Positions 8,198-16,878 of a DNA stretch of 64,000 nt are shown here, in pieces. The translations under genes were made by a program, and so were the position numbers. How positions within the stretch are numbered: position 1 is the stretch's first letter; each line of letters starts with the position of its first letter. Below the pieces are notes generated by a model, which was given only the letters and a program-made list of their open reading frames with translations, was not told the origin of the DNA and did not search any database. The DNA comes from Dokdonia sp. PRO95 (GTDB taxonomy: Bacteria > Bacteroidota > Bacteroidia > Flavobacteriales > Flavobacteriaceae), in NCBI RefSeq assembly GCF_000355805.1, contig NZ_CM001837.1, forward strand, positions 2,074,155 through 2,138,154. The letters are read 5' to 3'.

Positions 8198-9403
8198 ATG
8201 AAATTTGCCATCATCACAGAACGTAAGAATCCACCAGACAGAAGAGTTGTTTTCTCTCCTGAAAAACTGGCAGAAGCACGAGAGCAGTTTGAAGATGCAA
8301 GCTTTGTAGTAGAGGCATCAGATATCCGTATATTTCCTGATATGGCTTACACCATTAATGGATTTGATGTAGAAGAAGATGTCTCTGATGCAGATGTGAT
8401 GATTGGAGTAAAAGAAGTGCCTATAGATGCTCTAGTGCCTAATAAAAAATATTTCTTCTTTAGTCACACCATTAAGAAACAGCCATATAATCGTGAGTTG
8501 CTCAAGGCTATTCTTGATAAAAATATCGAGATGTATGATCACGAAGTAATCACGGAGGCTAGCGGAGCACGACTTATCGGTTTTGGTCGTTACGCTGGGC
8601 TCGTAGGTGCCTATAATGGTTTTAGATTATTGGGATTACGTGATGGGCTTTTTGAACTTCCTAAAGTAGAAACGCTACTAGATCTTGACGCTGTAAAAAG
8701 CCAACTCGATAAAATTAAACTCCCTGCTATTAAGATTTGTCTATCAGGTAGTGGGAAAGTTGCCCGCGGAGCACAAGAAATTCTAGACCATCTCAATATT
8801 AAGGAGGTGACAGATCACGCTTACTTAAATGAAGAATTTAGTGAGCCAGTTTATTGTACGATTGACGTATTAGAATACAATAAACGTATAGATGGAACAG
8901 AGGGTTCTCGATTTGAATTTTATAAAGATCCTTCCGGATATGAAAGCGACTTTATGAAGTATGCAAAGGTGACAGATTACTTTATTGCTGGACATTTTTA
9001 CGGTGATGGTGCGCCTTATCTATTCACTAGAGAAGATGCAAAAGATCCAGGGTTTAAGATTAACCTTATTGCAGATATTTCTTGCGATATAGATGGTCCC
9101 GTAGCTAGTACGATTAGACCATCTACAATTGCAGACCCTTTTTATGGATACAATCCTGTTACAGAACAAGAAGATGATTATAATAAGGATGGTGTGATTG
9201 CTATGATGGCTGTAGATAATCTACCATGTGAATTACCTAAGGACGCTAGTGAAGGTTTTGGCGAGATGTTCTTAAAGCATGTGATTCCAGCATTTTTTAA
9301 TGGAGATAAGACAGGACTTCTTGATCGCGCCAGAATGACGCAAGATGGGAAGCTCACTGAGCGTTACAGCTACCTTCAAGACTATGTAGACGGGAAAGAG
9401 TAA
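8198..9403 (+). CDS. AlaDH/PNT-family, saccharopine/lysine-dehydrogenase-like NAD(P) oxidoreductase
   Basis: The 401-residue protein resembles the fungal Lys1 (lysine-forming saccharopine dehydrogenase) branch of the alanine dehydrogenase/transhydrogenase superfamily. It shows an N-terminal segment with ERKNPPDRRV, the DHEVITEASGARLIGFGRYAG substrate-domain stretch, and a Rossmann segment (about 176-200) with LSGSGKVARGAQE. Known relatives catalyse NAD(H)-dependent oxidative deamination or reductive amination of amino acids. Lysine versus alanine substrate cannot be settled by eye. It is a single gene with its own promoter region, 84 bases before the next gene on the same strand. Confidence 0.75.
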   Translation: MKFAIITERKNPPDRRVVFSPEKLAEAREQFEDASFVVEASDIRIFPDMAYTINGFDVEEDVSDADVMIGVKEVPIDALVPNKKYFFFSHTIKKQPYNRELLKAILDKNIEMYDHEVITEASGARLIGFGRYAGLVGAYNGFRLLGLRDGLFELPKVETLLDLDAVKSQLDKIKLPAIKICLSGSGKVARGAQEILDHLNIKEVTDHAYLNEEFSEPVYCTIDVLEYNKRIDGTEGSRFEFYKDPSGYESDFMKYAKVTDYFIAGHFYGDGAPYLFTREDAKDPGFKINLIADISCDIDGPVASTIRPSTIADPFYGYNPVTEQEDDYNKDGVIAMMAVDNLPCELPKDASEGFGEMFLKHVIPAFFNGDKTGLLDRARMTQDGKLTERYSYLQDYVDGKE

Positions 9404-9487
9404 CGTTAAAATTGCACTAAATTCCTACAAGTGTTAAAATATAAATGAGCTGTTATTGTATCTTTATCGCTCATCAATTAATTAATA

Positions 9488-10408
9488 ATGAAAGTTCTTA
9501 TCACAGGCGCAACGGGATTAGTAGGGCGCGCGCTTACAGACTTATGTCATAAAGATGGCATAAGTGTACATTATCTAACTACCTCAAAAGATAAAATTGA
9601 GGATACACCTAATTATAAAGGATTTTACTGGAATACAAAGACAGACGAGCTAGACGAAGCATGTTTTGATGGAGTCGAAACAATTATCCACCTTGCTGGA
9701 GCATCCATTGCGCAGCGCTGGACATTAGAAAATAAAAAGGCAATTTTTGAAAGTAGAGCCACAACAGCGAGATTGTTGTATAGTGCGCTTTCGCGAAAGC
9801 GGTCTAAAAACCAACCTATTTCTATAAAGCATTACATATCTGCCAGTGCAGTAGGTGGCTATCCATCATCATTTACAAAATTGTATGATGAATCTTATCC
9901 GGAATATGCTAAAGGCTTTTTAGGACAAGTTGTTGAAGAGTGGGAAAATGCTGCTTTAGAGTTTCAAAAGCTCGATATCATTACTAGCCGCGTGAGAACG
10001 GGGATTATTCTCGATAAAGACAGTGGAGCATTACCTAAAATTATGCAACCTGTAAAATATGGAGCAGGTGCACCATTAGGATCAGGAAAACAATGGCAAT
10101 CATGGATTCATGTAGATGATATGGCAGGGATTTACTTCCATATATTAAAAAATAAATTGGCTGGTATATATAATGGGGTAGCACCACATCCAGTTACAAA
10201 TAAAAATCTGACAGAGGTGGTAGCAGACACTATGGGCAAACCACTTATAATATCTAGGGTTCCTAAATTTGCACTTAAACTTATGCTAGGCGACATGGCA
10301 GCAATTGTGCTTGAAAGTCAAAAAGTAAGCGCTCTTAAAATTAAAACAGATGGATATAAATTTAAATACCCAAAAATCGATCAAGCTATTGAAAGCTTAT
10401 TAGACTAA
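9488..10408 (+). CDS. TIGR01777-family NAD-dependent epimerase-like protein (YfcH/SDR39U1 type)
   Basis: The 306-residue protein begins with the Rossmann dinucleotide motif ITGATGLVG (residues 4-12), and has HLAGASIAQRW and a C-terminal DUF1731-like region, as in the extended atypical SDR group. The catalytic function of this family is poorly known. The iterated palindrome at 9786-9801 encodes LSRKR in a surface loop-like position (about residues 100-105). A terminator follows immediately, so it is the end of its transcript. Confidence 0.8.
   Translation: MKVLITGATGLVGRALTDLCHKDGISVHYLTTSKDKIEDTPNYKGFYWNTKTDELDEACFDGVETIIHLAGASIAQRWTLENKKAIFESRATTARLLYSALSRKRSKNQPISIKHYISASAVGGYPSSFTKLYDESYPEYAKGFLGQVVEEWENAALEFQKLDIITSRVRTGIILDKDSGALPKIMQPVKYGAGAPLGSGKQWQSWIHVDDMAGIYFHILKNKLAGIYNGVAPHPVTNKNLTEVVADTMGKPLIISRVPKFALKLMLGDMAAIVLESQKVSALKIKTDGYKFKYPKIDQAIESLLD
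9786..9801. repeat. Iterated palindrome copy 3 (perfect)
   Basis: A perfect 16-mer inside the TIGR01777 gene, read in the LSRKR frame. Confidence 0.95.
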
Positions 10409-10411
10409 CCA

Positions 10412-10447
10412 AAAAAAGAAAAGCCACTCGCGAGAGTGGCTTTTTTT
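10412..10447. terminator. Terminator hairpin between convergent genes
   Basis: AAGCCACTC-GCGA-GAGTGGCTT has A-runs on one side and seven T on the other, so it can work in both directions for the genes ending at 10408 (plus) and 10469 (minus). Confidence 0.85.
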
Positions 10448-10468
10448 ATGCTCTATAAAAAGTAAGTC

Positions 10469-11134
10469 TTAAGCTTTAGTAGCTTTAAGATTTACAGTAA
10501 GCTCGATATCGTCAGATATAAATTTATCTCCTAGATTGTCAAATACAGATTGTGACCCGTAGTTTACTCCCCAATCAGTACGATCAATAGTAAATGGCTC
10601 GCTTGTAAGTGTCATATTTTCACCATCTACAGAGTAAGAAACTGGGAACTCAATGTTCTTCTTCTGGTCTCTCATAGTAAGATTACCTTGCATCATTTTT
10701 TTACCATCTTTTTCTGTAACTCCAGTTACTTCAAAAGCAGCTGTAGGATATTTTGCAACGTTAAAGAAGTGATCTTCTTTTCCTTCTGCCATTCCTTTTA
10801 GGTGTCCTTCAAGACTTTCTTTTCCGTCGCCAGCCTCAAGGTCAGTTACAGTAATAGAAGTCATGTCAATAAGAAATGTTCCAGTAATAGCATCTCCAGC
10901 AACATTTACAACACCATTCTCTATGTTGATAGTTCCGTTGTGCGTTCCTGTAGGCTTGCTTCCTACCCATTCAATTGTAGAGCTCGCAGCATCTACCTTG
11001 AATTTTGCAGCATTTTCTACCACAGCAACTTCTTGAGCATCTTTTGCTTCAGTTTCATTTTTTTCTCCTTTACAAGAAACTACTCCTGCTACAAGAGCTA
11101 CGGCAGCAAGTGTATTTAAAATTTGTTTTTTCAT
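10469..11134 (-). CDS. YceI-family lipoprotein
   Basis: The 221-residue protein has a lipoprotein signal with the lipobox VVSC (Cys21), an acidic linker, and a YceI lipocalin-like domain (about 45-218) showing STIEWVGSKPTGTHNG, FLIDMTSITV, HFFNVAKYPTAAFEV and a late DRTDWGVNYGS. YceI proteins bind isoprenoid-type lipids in a barrel, and their exact role is often unknown. It should sit on a membrane facing the periplasm. A minus-strand TAATTTTG box (11160-11167) lies 26 bases upstream and fits the -7 consensus. Confidence 0.9.
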   Translation of the reverse strand: MKKQILNTLAAVALVAGVVSCKGEKNETEAKDAQEVAVVENAAKFKVDAASSTIEWVGSKPTGTHNGTINIENGVVNVAGDAITGTFLIDMTSITVTDLEAGDGKESLEGHLKGMAEGKEDHFFNVAKYPTAAFEVTGVTEKDGKKMMQGNLTMRDQKKNIEFPVSYSVDGENMTLTSEPFTIDRTDWGVNYGSQSVFDNLGDKFISDDIELTVNLKATKA

Positions 11135-11159
11135 GTTGATAATATTATTTAGTGAATTG

Positions 11160-11167
11160 CAAAATTA
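11160..11167 (-). promoter_or_regulatory. -7 box of the YceI gene
   Basis: TAATTTTG on the minus strand matches TAnnTTTG exactly and lies 26 bases before the ATG. No clear -33 TTG is visible at the usual distance. Confidence 0.4.
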
Positions 11168-11213
11168 ACATTTATACATAGCGCTTATCATAATGTTATC
11201 TTAAATAGTAGTA

Positions 11214-11229
11214 CGCTTTCGCGAAAGCG
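11214..11229. repeat. Iterated palindrome copy 4 (perfect, intergenic)
   Basis: A perfect 16-mer between the divergent YceI and grpE genes, away from any coding frame. Confidence 0.95.
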
Positions 11230-11493
11230 TAACAAACCCCATCTTAGTTATTTGCCACATAACCCATGCAGGAGTAGAGCTTTAGTCTTGATGCTACTGG
11301 CAAAAGTAGTTAGGCAAGTAGCCGGGATATGATTTTAGTCATAACTGTAATAATATGATCATCTAAGAAGGAATGAAACCTTTGTAAGGCTACTGAGGGA
11401 AGTCTATTTATTGATAAATCGTTTTATTGAGCTGTTCGTTTATATGTATTATAAAAATCGCGATACTATTAGTTTTAAAAAGCCAGTGACATT

Positions 11494-11525
11494 TTGACAT
11501 TTTAATACAATTGGCAGTACTTTTG
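11494..11525 (+). promoter_or_regulatory. Promoter of grpE-dnaJ
   Basis: TTG (11494-11496) and TACTTTTG (11518-11525) are separated by 21 bases and match the flavobacterial -33/-7 pattern. The ATG of grpE is 32 bases downstream. No CIRCE element (TTAGCACTC-N9-GAGTGCTAA) is seen. Confidence 0.6.
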
Positions 11526-11557
11526 CCACCTCAATAAAAATTGAATTTAAGACCACT

Positions 11558-12124
11558 ATGGCAACAGAAGATAAAACACCAGATAATACAGTAGACGAAG
11601 CTGCTCAAGAGCAATTTGTAAACGAAGCAGAAGATGCAACGGTAGAGCCTACAGAGGAGGTAAAAGATGAAAGAAGCGAGCTAGAAATCGTTCAAGATCA
11701 ACTGGCAGAGGAGAAGGATAAATTCTTACGCCTTTTTGCCGAATTTGAGAATTATAAAAGACGTACTACTAAGGAGCGTATAGAGTTATACAAAACTGCA
11801 GGACAAGAAGTCATACAAGCGATGCTTCCAGTTGCAGATGATTTTGATCGTGCTCTTAATGAATTTAAAGGCGATAAAGATGACGTTCACGTAAAAGGAA
11901 TGACACTTATAAGCAATAAATTCAAGGAAACACTTAAGTCTAAAGGGCTTGAGGAAATGAGTGTGAAAGCTGGAGATGATTTTAATGCAGATCAACATGA
12001 GGCAATAACTCAAATACCAGCACCTAACAAGAAATTGAAAGGTAAAATTGTAGACGTAATAGAAAAGGGATATAAACTAGGAGACAAGATTATCCGGTTT
12101 CCTAAAGTAGTTACGGGACAATAA
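11558..12124 (+). CDS. grpE: Nucleotide exchange factor GrpE
   Basis: The 188-residue protein has an acidic N-terminal tail, a long coiled coil with the GrpE signature RLFAEFENYKRRTTKER, and a C-terminal beta domain (DQHEAITQIPAPNKKLKGKI). GrpE promotes ADP release from DnaK in the cytoplasm. It lies 89 bases before dnaJ and is probably in one operon with it; dnaK is not in the window. Confidence 0.96.
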   Translation: MATEDKTPDNTVDEAAQEQFVNEAEDATVEPTEEVKDERSELEIVQDQLAEEKDKFLRLFAEFENYKRRTTKERIELYKTAGQEVIQAMLPVADDFDRALNEFKGDKDDVHVKGMTLISNKFKETLKSKGLEEMSVKAGDDFNADQHEAITQIPAPNKKLKGKIVDVIEKGYKLGDKIIRFPKVVTGQ

Positions 12125-12189
12125 ATTTAAAATGATTTATGTCGTAGTGTGGTGTAAAAGCGATATTACGATTGCAATAGATTAAGAGT

Positions 12190-12206
12190 GCTCAGTAACG
12201 CTGAGC
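12190..12206 (+). other. Small hairpin just upstream of the dnaJ start
   Basis: GCTCAG-TAACG-CTGAGC forms a 6-bp stem with a 5-nt loop ending 7 bases before the dnaJ ATG at 12214. A structure this close to a start codon can affect initiation; whether it does here is inference. Confidence 0.45.
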
Positions 12207-12213
12207 TTTGATT

Positions 12214-13344
12214 ATGAAAGAAGATTTTTACGACATATTAGGTATCTCAAAAGGAGCCACAGCAGCCGAAATTAAAAAAGCATACCGAAAGAAAGCGGTG
12301 CAATATCACCCAGATAAAAACCCTGGCGATGATACTGCAGAGGCAAACTTTAAGAAAGCTGCAGAGGCATATGAAGTGCTTAGCGATGATAACAAGCGTG
12401 CTCGTTATGATCAATACGGACATCAAGCCTTTGAAGGAGGCGCTGGTGGTGGTGGCTTCGGTGGCGGAGGTATGAATATGGATGATATTTTCAGTCAGTT
12501 TGGAGATATTTTCGGCGGTGCTTTTGGCGGCGGTGGAGGTGGTTTTTCTGGATTTGGTGGTGGCGGCGGTCAGCGTCGAGTGAAGGGAAGCAACCTACGT
12601 ATTCGTGTAAAACTTACTATTGAAGAAATTGCAAACGGCGTTGAGAAAAAAATCAAGGTCAAGCGTAAAAAGCAAGCGGCAGGAGTTTCATATAAAACGT
12701 GTACAACCTGTAATGGTGCTGGACAAGTAACAAAAATCCAGAATACTATTTTAGGTCGTATGCAAACAAGCGCTCCTTGTACTACTTGTGGTGGAGCAGG
12801 GCAGATGATTGATAAACGTCCAGCAGGGGCAGATGCACAAGGTCTTGTAGTTGAAGAAGAGACAGTAAGTATCAAAATACCAGCAGGAGTTGTAGATGGA
12901 ATGCAGCTCAAGGTTACGGGAAAAGGTAATGAAGCACCAGGAAATGGTATTGCAGGAGATTTACTTGTAGCAATAGAAGAAAAAGATCACGAGTTCTTAC
13001 AAAGAGAAGGCGATAACCTTCACCTAGATCTTTACATTAGTATTAGTGAAGCAGTGCTAGGTACTTCAAAAGAGATTGATACTGTTACTGGAAAAGTACG
13101 CATCAAGATAGAAGAAGGCGTGCAGAGTGGTAAAATATTACGCTTGCGTGGTAAAGGTATTCCATCTATAAATGGCTATGGTAAAGGAGATTTACTTGTA
13201 CATGTAAATGTATGGACGCCTAAAACACTTAATAAAGAGCAAAAGCAGTTTTTTGAGAAGATGGCTGCAGATGATAACTTTACACCAAACCCAGAAACTG
13301 GAGATAAGTCATTCTTTGAAAAAGTTAAAGATATGTTCTCATAA
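12214..13344 (+). CDS. dnaJ: Chaperone DnaJ (type I, reduced zinc region)
   Basis: The start is taken at ATG 12214 (MKEDFYDILG) rather than the in-frame TTG six bases earlier. The 376-residue protein has a J domain with HPD (YHPDKNPGD), a Gly/Phe-rich linker, a zinc region with only two CxxCxGxG-type motifs (CTTCNGAG and CTTCGGAG) instead of four, and the C-terminal peptide-binding domains. It stimulates the DnaK ATPase. From memory the two-motif form is a lineage trait of Flavobacteriaceae DnaJ rather than damage. It follows grpE. Confidence 0.96.
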   Translation: MKEDFYDILGISKGATAAEIKKAYRKKAVQYHPDKNPGDDTAEANFKKAAEAYEVLSDDNKRARYDQYGHQAFEGGAGGGGFGGGGMNMDDIFSQFGDIFGGAFGGGGGGFSGFGGGGGQRRVKGSNLRIRVKLTIEEIANGVEKKIKVKRKKQAAGVSYKTCTTCNGAGQVTKIQNTILGRMQTSAPCTTCGGAGQMIDKRPAGADAQGLVVEEETVSIKIPAGVVDGMQLKVTGKGNEAPGNGIAGDLLVAIEEKDHEFLQREGDNLHLDLYISISEAVLGTSKEIDTVTGKVRIKIEEGVQSGKILRLRGKGIPSINGYGKGDLLVHVNVWTPKTLNKEQKQFFEKMAADDNFTPNPETGDKSFFEKVKDMFS

Positions 13345-13658
13345 TGTGAAACTTTCAAATTTTGTGAAACCAAAATTATTAGGTTCATAAAAAAAACTTA
13401 TATTTGAATAACGTTAAACAATGTTTGACGTTATTTTTCTTTTTCATAGCAATTTTTTTTCCCATCCTGAACTTACGTCTAGGGTGGGTTTTGCTTTTAG
13501 GACGTTTTGTAATTATCTTTTTTATAACGTACAGCCGCTTTCGGCGTTGTAATAAGATCATTTTCTGTGTAGTGTCTTTAATAAAACTCCTAAATTATAG
13601 CTAACAGTTATGTCTTCGTCAGGTCATATTCCTATCTTAGCTTGATTAACTATTATCT
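13345..13658. other. 314-base gap after dnaJ
   Basis: It contains the terminator at 13410-13442, a second hairpin CCCATCCT...AGGGTGGG followed by TTTTGCTTTT at 13461-13498, and upstream sequence of the ABC transporter genes. A 66-codon frame over the hairpins (13404-13604) has a TTG start and no protein-like features, so I do not call it. Confidence 0.55.
13410..13442 (+). terminator. Terminator of grpE-dnaJ
   Basis: AACGTTAAACA and TGTTTGACGTT pair (one G-U) around a very short loop and are followed by a T-run at 13434-13438. Confidence 0.65.
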
Positions 13659-14597
13659 ATGAATTCATTACTCGTTGCAGATACTGTCTCAAAGAAGTTT
13701 GGTGACTTTACCGCACTTAATAACGTTTCCATTGCTGTCCCAGAAGGAAGCATTTTTGGGCTACTGGGCCCTAATGGCGCTGGCAAGACAACACTCATTC
13801 GTATTATCAACCAGATTACTATGCCAGATACGGGTAGTGTAACGCTAGGAGGTGAGCCATTACAACAGCATCACATACGCGACATAGGCTATATGCCAGA
13901 GGAGCGTGGCTTATATAAATCTATGAAAGTAGGGGAACAGGTGCTCTACCTAGCCCAACTTAAAGGTTTATCAAAAGCAGATGCAAAAAAACGAGCCAAA
14001 CACTGGTTTGAAAAACTAGAAATAGGCGACTGGTGGGATAAAAAAATTCAAGAACTTTCTAAAGGACAGGCGCAGAAAATCCAATTTGTGGTGACCGTAA
14101 TGCACCAGCCCAAGTTGCTCATTTTTGATGAGCCCTTCAGTGGTTTTGATCCTATAAATGCAAACCTCATTAAAGATGAGATTTTGCAATTACGTGATGA
14201 GGGAGCTACCGTTATCTTCAGCACGCACCGTATGGAATCTGTAGAGGAGCTATGCGATCATATTGCACTTATCAATAAGTCTAATAAAATACTAGATGGT
14301 GAGGTAAACAGTATTAAGAGAGCATACCAGAATAATACGTTTGATGTGGGAGTGCAGGTTGTAGATGAGACCGCTTTCGCGAAAGCGGAACAAGAACTCA
14401 AAGCTGCTTTTAAAGTAACTCAAGCGCATTTTAAAAGTCTTGGTAATGAACGTAAGCTTCGTGTGGAAATGGGCGATAAGTCTACACCAAACGAATTGCT
14501 TACTACCTTAAAAAATTATGGACAAGTCACTCATTTTATGGAAGTGATACCAAGCGTAAACGATATCTTCATTCAAACAGTTAGCCAAAACAAATGA
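13659..14597 (+). CDS. ABC exporter ATPase (NatA type)
   Basis: The 312-residue ATPase has Walker A GPNGAGKTT (about residues 37-45), signature LSKGQAQKIQF, Walker B LLIFDEP (about 153-159), a switch histidine in FSTHRM, and a C-terminal DUF4162-like extension. It overlaps the permease gene by four bases, so the two form one exporter, likely for Na+ or an unidentified drug/peptide. The palindrome at 14372-14387 encodes AFAKA (about 239-243) in the C-terminal extension. Confidence 0.9.
   Translation: MNSLLVADTVSKKFGDFTALNNVSIAVPEGSIFGLLGPNGAGKTTLIRIINQITMPDTGSVTLGGEPLQQHHIRDIGYMPEERGLYKSMKVGEQVLYLAQLKGLSKADAKKRAKHWFEKLEIGDWWDKKIQELSKGQAQKIQFVVTVMHQPKLLIFDEPFSGFDPINANLIKDEILQLRDEGATVIFSTHRMESVEELCDHIALINKSNKILDGEVNSIKRAYQNNTFDVGVQVVDETAFAKAEQELKAAFKVTQAHFKSLGNERKLRVEMGDKSTPNELLTTLKNYGQVTHFMEVIPSVNDIFIQTVSQNK
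14372..14387. repeat. Iterated palindrome copy 5 (perfect)
   Basis: A perfect 16-mer in the NatA-like ATPase gene, AFAKA frame. Confidence 0.95.
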
Positions 14598-15898
14598 GCA
14601 TACTTAAGTTAATCATAAAGAGAGAGTACATTGCGAGAGTGCGTAATAAGTCGTTTTTAATAATGACATTTTTGAGTCCGCTTATACTTGTGGGGATGAT
14701 TTTATTAATCTCTTACCTTACTCAACTTAATAGCGAGGATAAACGCACTATTGTAGTAGTAGACGACTCTGGGAAATTTGAAACTGTATTTTTTAATACA
14801 GAACAGACTACCTATCTCAATCTTAGCGATCAGGGACTAGAAGCAGGAAAAGAGGTTGCTAAGGGTGAAGGTTATTATGGGCTTATCCATATCAATGATA
14901 ATCCTGCTGTAGTAGAAGATGCTGTTACCTTTTATGGCAATGAAACACCTTCTTTTAGCTTTATAGGAGATATAGAAAAACGCATCGAAAAGAAAATGAC
15001 CGATGAGAATCTCATCGCTCAAGGTATAGACTTGAATACACTAGAAACTGCCAAAAGCAGTATTGATGTGCAAATAGAAAATTTTTCTGGTGAGACGAGT
15101 TCTAAAATGAGTAACTGGGTAAAAGCTGGTTTTGGTGGTGCTGCGGGTTATTTATTAATGATGTTTATTATCATATATGGTAACATGGTAATGCGTTCTG
15201 TGATTGAGGAAAAGACCAATAGAATCATTGAAGTAATTATATCTTCTGTAAAACCCTTCCAGTTAATGATGGGTAAAATATTAGGTACTACACTCGCAGG
15301 AATCACACAATTCTCAATATGGGTTCTTGTGGGAGGGATTTTGCTAGTCGTTCTTACTACTGTATTCGGTATTGATCCTTCAGCAGCATCTGCGGCGAGT
15401 CCTGCTGCTTCACAAGCACAACAAATAGCAGAAGATCCTGGGATGGTGATTGAGTTACTACAAGAGATTCAAAAGTTACCTCTATTACAACTAGTAGGAG
15501 GCTTCTTTATTTATTTTATAGGAGGATACTTTTTGTATAGTTCTATATATGCAGCGATAGGTGCAGCAGTAGATAATGAAACAGATACACAGCAGTTTAT
15601 GTTACCTATCATTATGCCGTTAATGTTGGGGATTTATGTTGGCTTTTTTGCAGTGATAGATAATCCTCATGGAACGGTAGCGACCGTTTTCTCAATCATA
15701 CCACTTACGTCACCTATAGTGATGTTGATGCGTATACCGTTTGAGGTTCCGGTGTGGCAACTTGCATTGTCTATTACCTTACTAGTGGCATCATTCGTGT
15801 TTACAGTATGGTTTGGATCAAAAATATACCGTGTAGGGATATTGATGTATGGTAAAAAACCTACTTATAAAGATTTAATAAAATGGTTAAGATACTAG
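14594..15898 (+). CDS. ABC-2 type permease (NatB type)
   Basis: The 434-residue membrane protein has an N-terminal helix (about 22-44), a large extracytoplasmic domain (about 45-175) and a C-terminal bundle of five or more helices, the usual ABC2_membrane_3 layout. An Ala/Ser-rich loop lies at about 256-275. It pairs with the preceding ATPase (4-base overlap). The substrate is unknown. Confidence 0.88.
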   Translation: MSILKLIIKREYIARVRNKSFLIMTFLSPLILVGMILLISYLTQLNSEDKRTIVVVDDSGKFETVFFNTEQTTYLNLSDQGLEAGKEVAKGEGYYGLIHINDNPAVVEDAVTFYGNETPSFSFIGDIEKRIEKKMTDENLIAQGIDLNTLETAKSSIDVQIENFSGETSSKMSNWVKAGFGGAAGYLLMMFIIIYGNMVMRSVIEEKTNRIIEVIISSVKPFQLMMGKILGTTLAGITQFSIWVLVGGILLVVLTTVFGIDPSAASAASPAASQAQQIAEDPGMVIELLQEIQKLPLLQLVGGFFIYFIGGYFLYSSIYAAIGAAVDNETDTQQFMLPIIMPLMLGIYVGFFAVIDNPHGTVATVFSIIPLTSPIVMLMRIPFEVPVWQLALSITLLVASFVFTVWFGSKIYRVGILMYGKKPTYKDLIKWLRY

Positions 15899-15912
15899 CA
15901 CTCCTTCTTGTT

Positions 15913-16878
15913 ATGCAGGAAGAGACTGTAGAGAAGGTAAAAGATATTATTGAACAAGACGTATGGGGCACTATTAAGGAGTGGCTGGGCTTCGAGCTTA
16001 TAAGTGTAGGAAAGGAACCTAATCATATAGGGCTTACTATTGGTCATCTTATTATTCTAATAATAGCTTTTATACTCACAAGCATTCTCCTTAAGTGGAT
16101 ACGTGTGTTAATGACACGTAAAATGGAGGGCGATGACAAACTTAAGTTTGTAAGTGTTTTTAAGTTTATCAAGTATATCGCTTATATAGTGGTAGTGCTT
16201 GCTACGATGAGTGCTTCAGGGATTAATATTACGGTGCTGCTCACAGCATCTGCAGCATTATTTGTAGGTTTAGGACTTGCATTGCAGGAGGTATTTCAAG
16301 ACGTAATAGGTGGTATTCTTATTATGATTGATAAGTCTATATCTGCAGGAGATATTATAGAAATGGATGGAAGAGTAGGTCGTGTGTTTGAAATTAAATT
16401 ACGTACTACAAGAGCATTAACTAGAGATGATAAAGTAATAATTATCCCTAATCATAAGTTTATAACAGACACTGTCTATAATTACACTCAAAACCATAAA
16501 ACCACCCGAGAGAATGTAAAGGTGGGCGTTGCTTATGGAAGTGATACGAGACAAGTGGAAAAAATATTACTAGAATGTGCAGTTGCACATCCTGAGATTT
16601 TAAAGCATCCAAAGCCTTTTGCACTTTTTGAAAACTTTGGTGATAGTTCGCTTGATTTTGGTTTATACTTTTTTGTGAGAGACAGTTTTGTAGACCCAAG
16701 AATTAAAAGTGCGCTTAGGTATGCTATAGACGACCGTTTTCGCGAAAGCGGGATTTCCATTCCCTTTCCTCAAAGAGATGTACATCTTTTTAATACGGCA
16801 AACCCAATATATACACCTAATAAAACAGCAGTTAATACCAATATCGAACCCCCTAAAAATGATATGATTGATGAATAA
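15913..16878 (+). CDS. Small-conductance mechanosensitive channel (MscS family)
   Basis: The preferred start is the ATG at 15913; an ATG at 15883 is also in frame but would overlap the permease gene by 16 bases. The product (321 aa) has helices at about 45-65 and 80-110, the pore-lining TM3 stretch GLGLALQEVFQDVIGG and the beta domain with GDIIEMDGRVGRVFEI and IPNHKF. Such channels open on membrane tension to release solutes. A degenerate palindrome copy at 16735-16750 encodes RFRESG. Confidence 0.9.
   Translation: MQEETVEKVKDIIEQDVWGTIKEWLGFELISVGKEPNHIGLTIGHLIILIIAFILTSILLKWIRVLMTRKMEGDDKLKFVSVFKFIKYIAYIVVVLATMSASGINITVLLTASAALFVGLGLALQEVFQDVIGGILIMIDKSISAGDIIEMDGRVGRVFEIKLRTTRALTRDDKVIIIPNHKFITDTVYNYTQNHKTTRENVKVGVAYGSDTRQVEKILLECAVAHPEILKHPKPFALFENFGDSSLDFGLYFFVRDSFVDPRIKSALRYAIDDRFRESGISIPFPQRDVHLFNTANPIYTPNKTAVNTNIEPPKNDMIDE
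16735..16750. repeat. Iterated palindrome copy 6 (one mismatch)
   Basis: CGTTTTCGCGAAAGCG inside the MscS gene, read in the third frame (FRES). Confidence 0.85.

Larger units (their letters stand above)
11135..11557. other. 423-base intergenic region between divergent genes
   Basis: This region holds the YceI -7 box, the palindrome copy at 11214-11229 and the grpE promoter. I see no protein-like frame and no RNA gene. The stretch from 11230 to 11490 is unexplained. Confidence 0.6.

Noticed and set aside
10421-10440. CTCGCGAG palindrome as another iterated copy
   Set aside because: It is the stem-loop of the terminator between 9488 and 10469 genes and lacks the TTT/AAA arms of the iterated motif.
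12570-12911. Antisense frame of 113 codons within dnaJ
   Set aside because: It is a shadow frame of a strongly conserved gene with no start context and no protein-like features.
13531-13549. CCGCTTTCGGCGTTG as a degenerate palindrome copy
   Set aside because: Only the left half matches and the right half is absent; chance is enough to explain it.
13404-13604. 66-codon hydrophobic frame after dnaJ
   Set aside because: It starts with TTG, overlaps two terminator-like hairpins and a T-rich stretch, and its hydrophobic look comes from T-runs.
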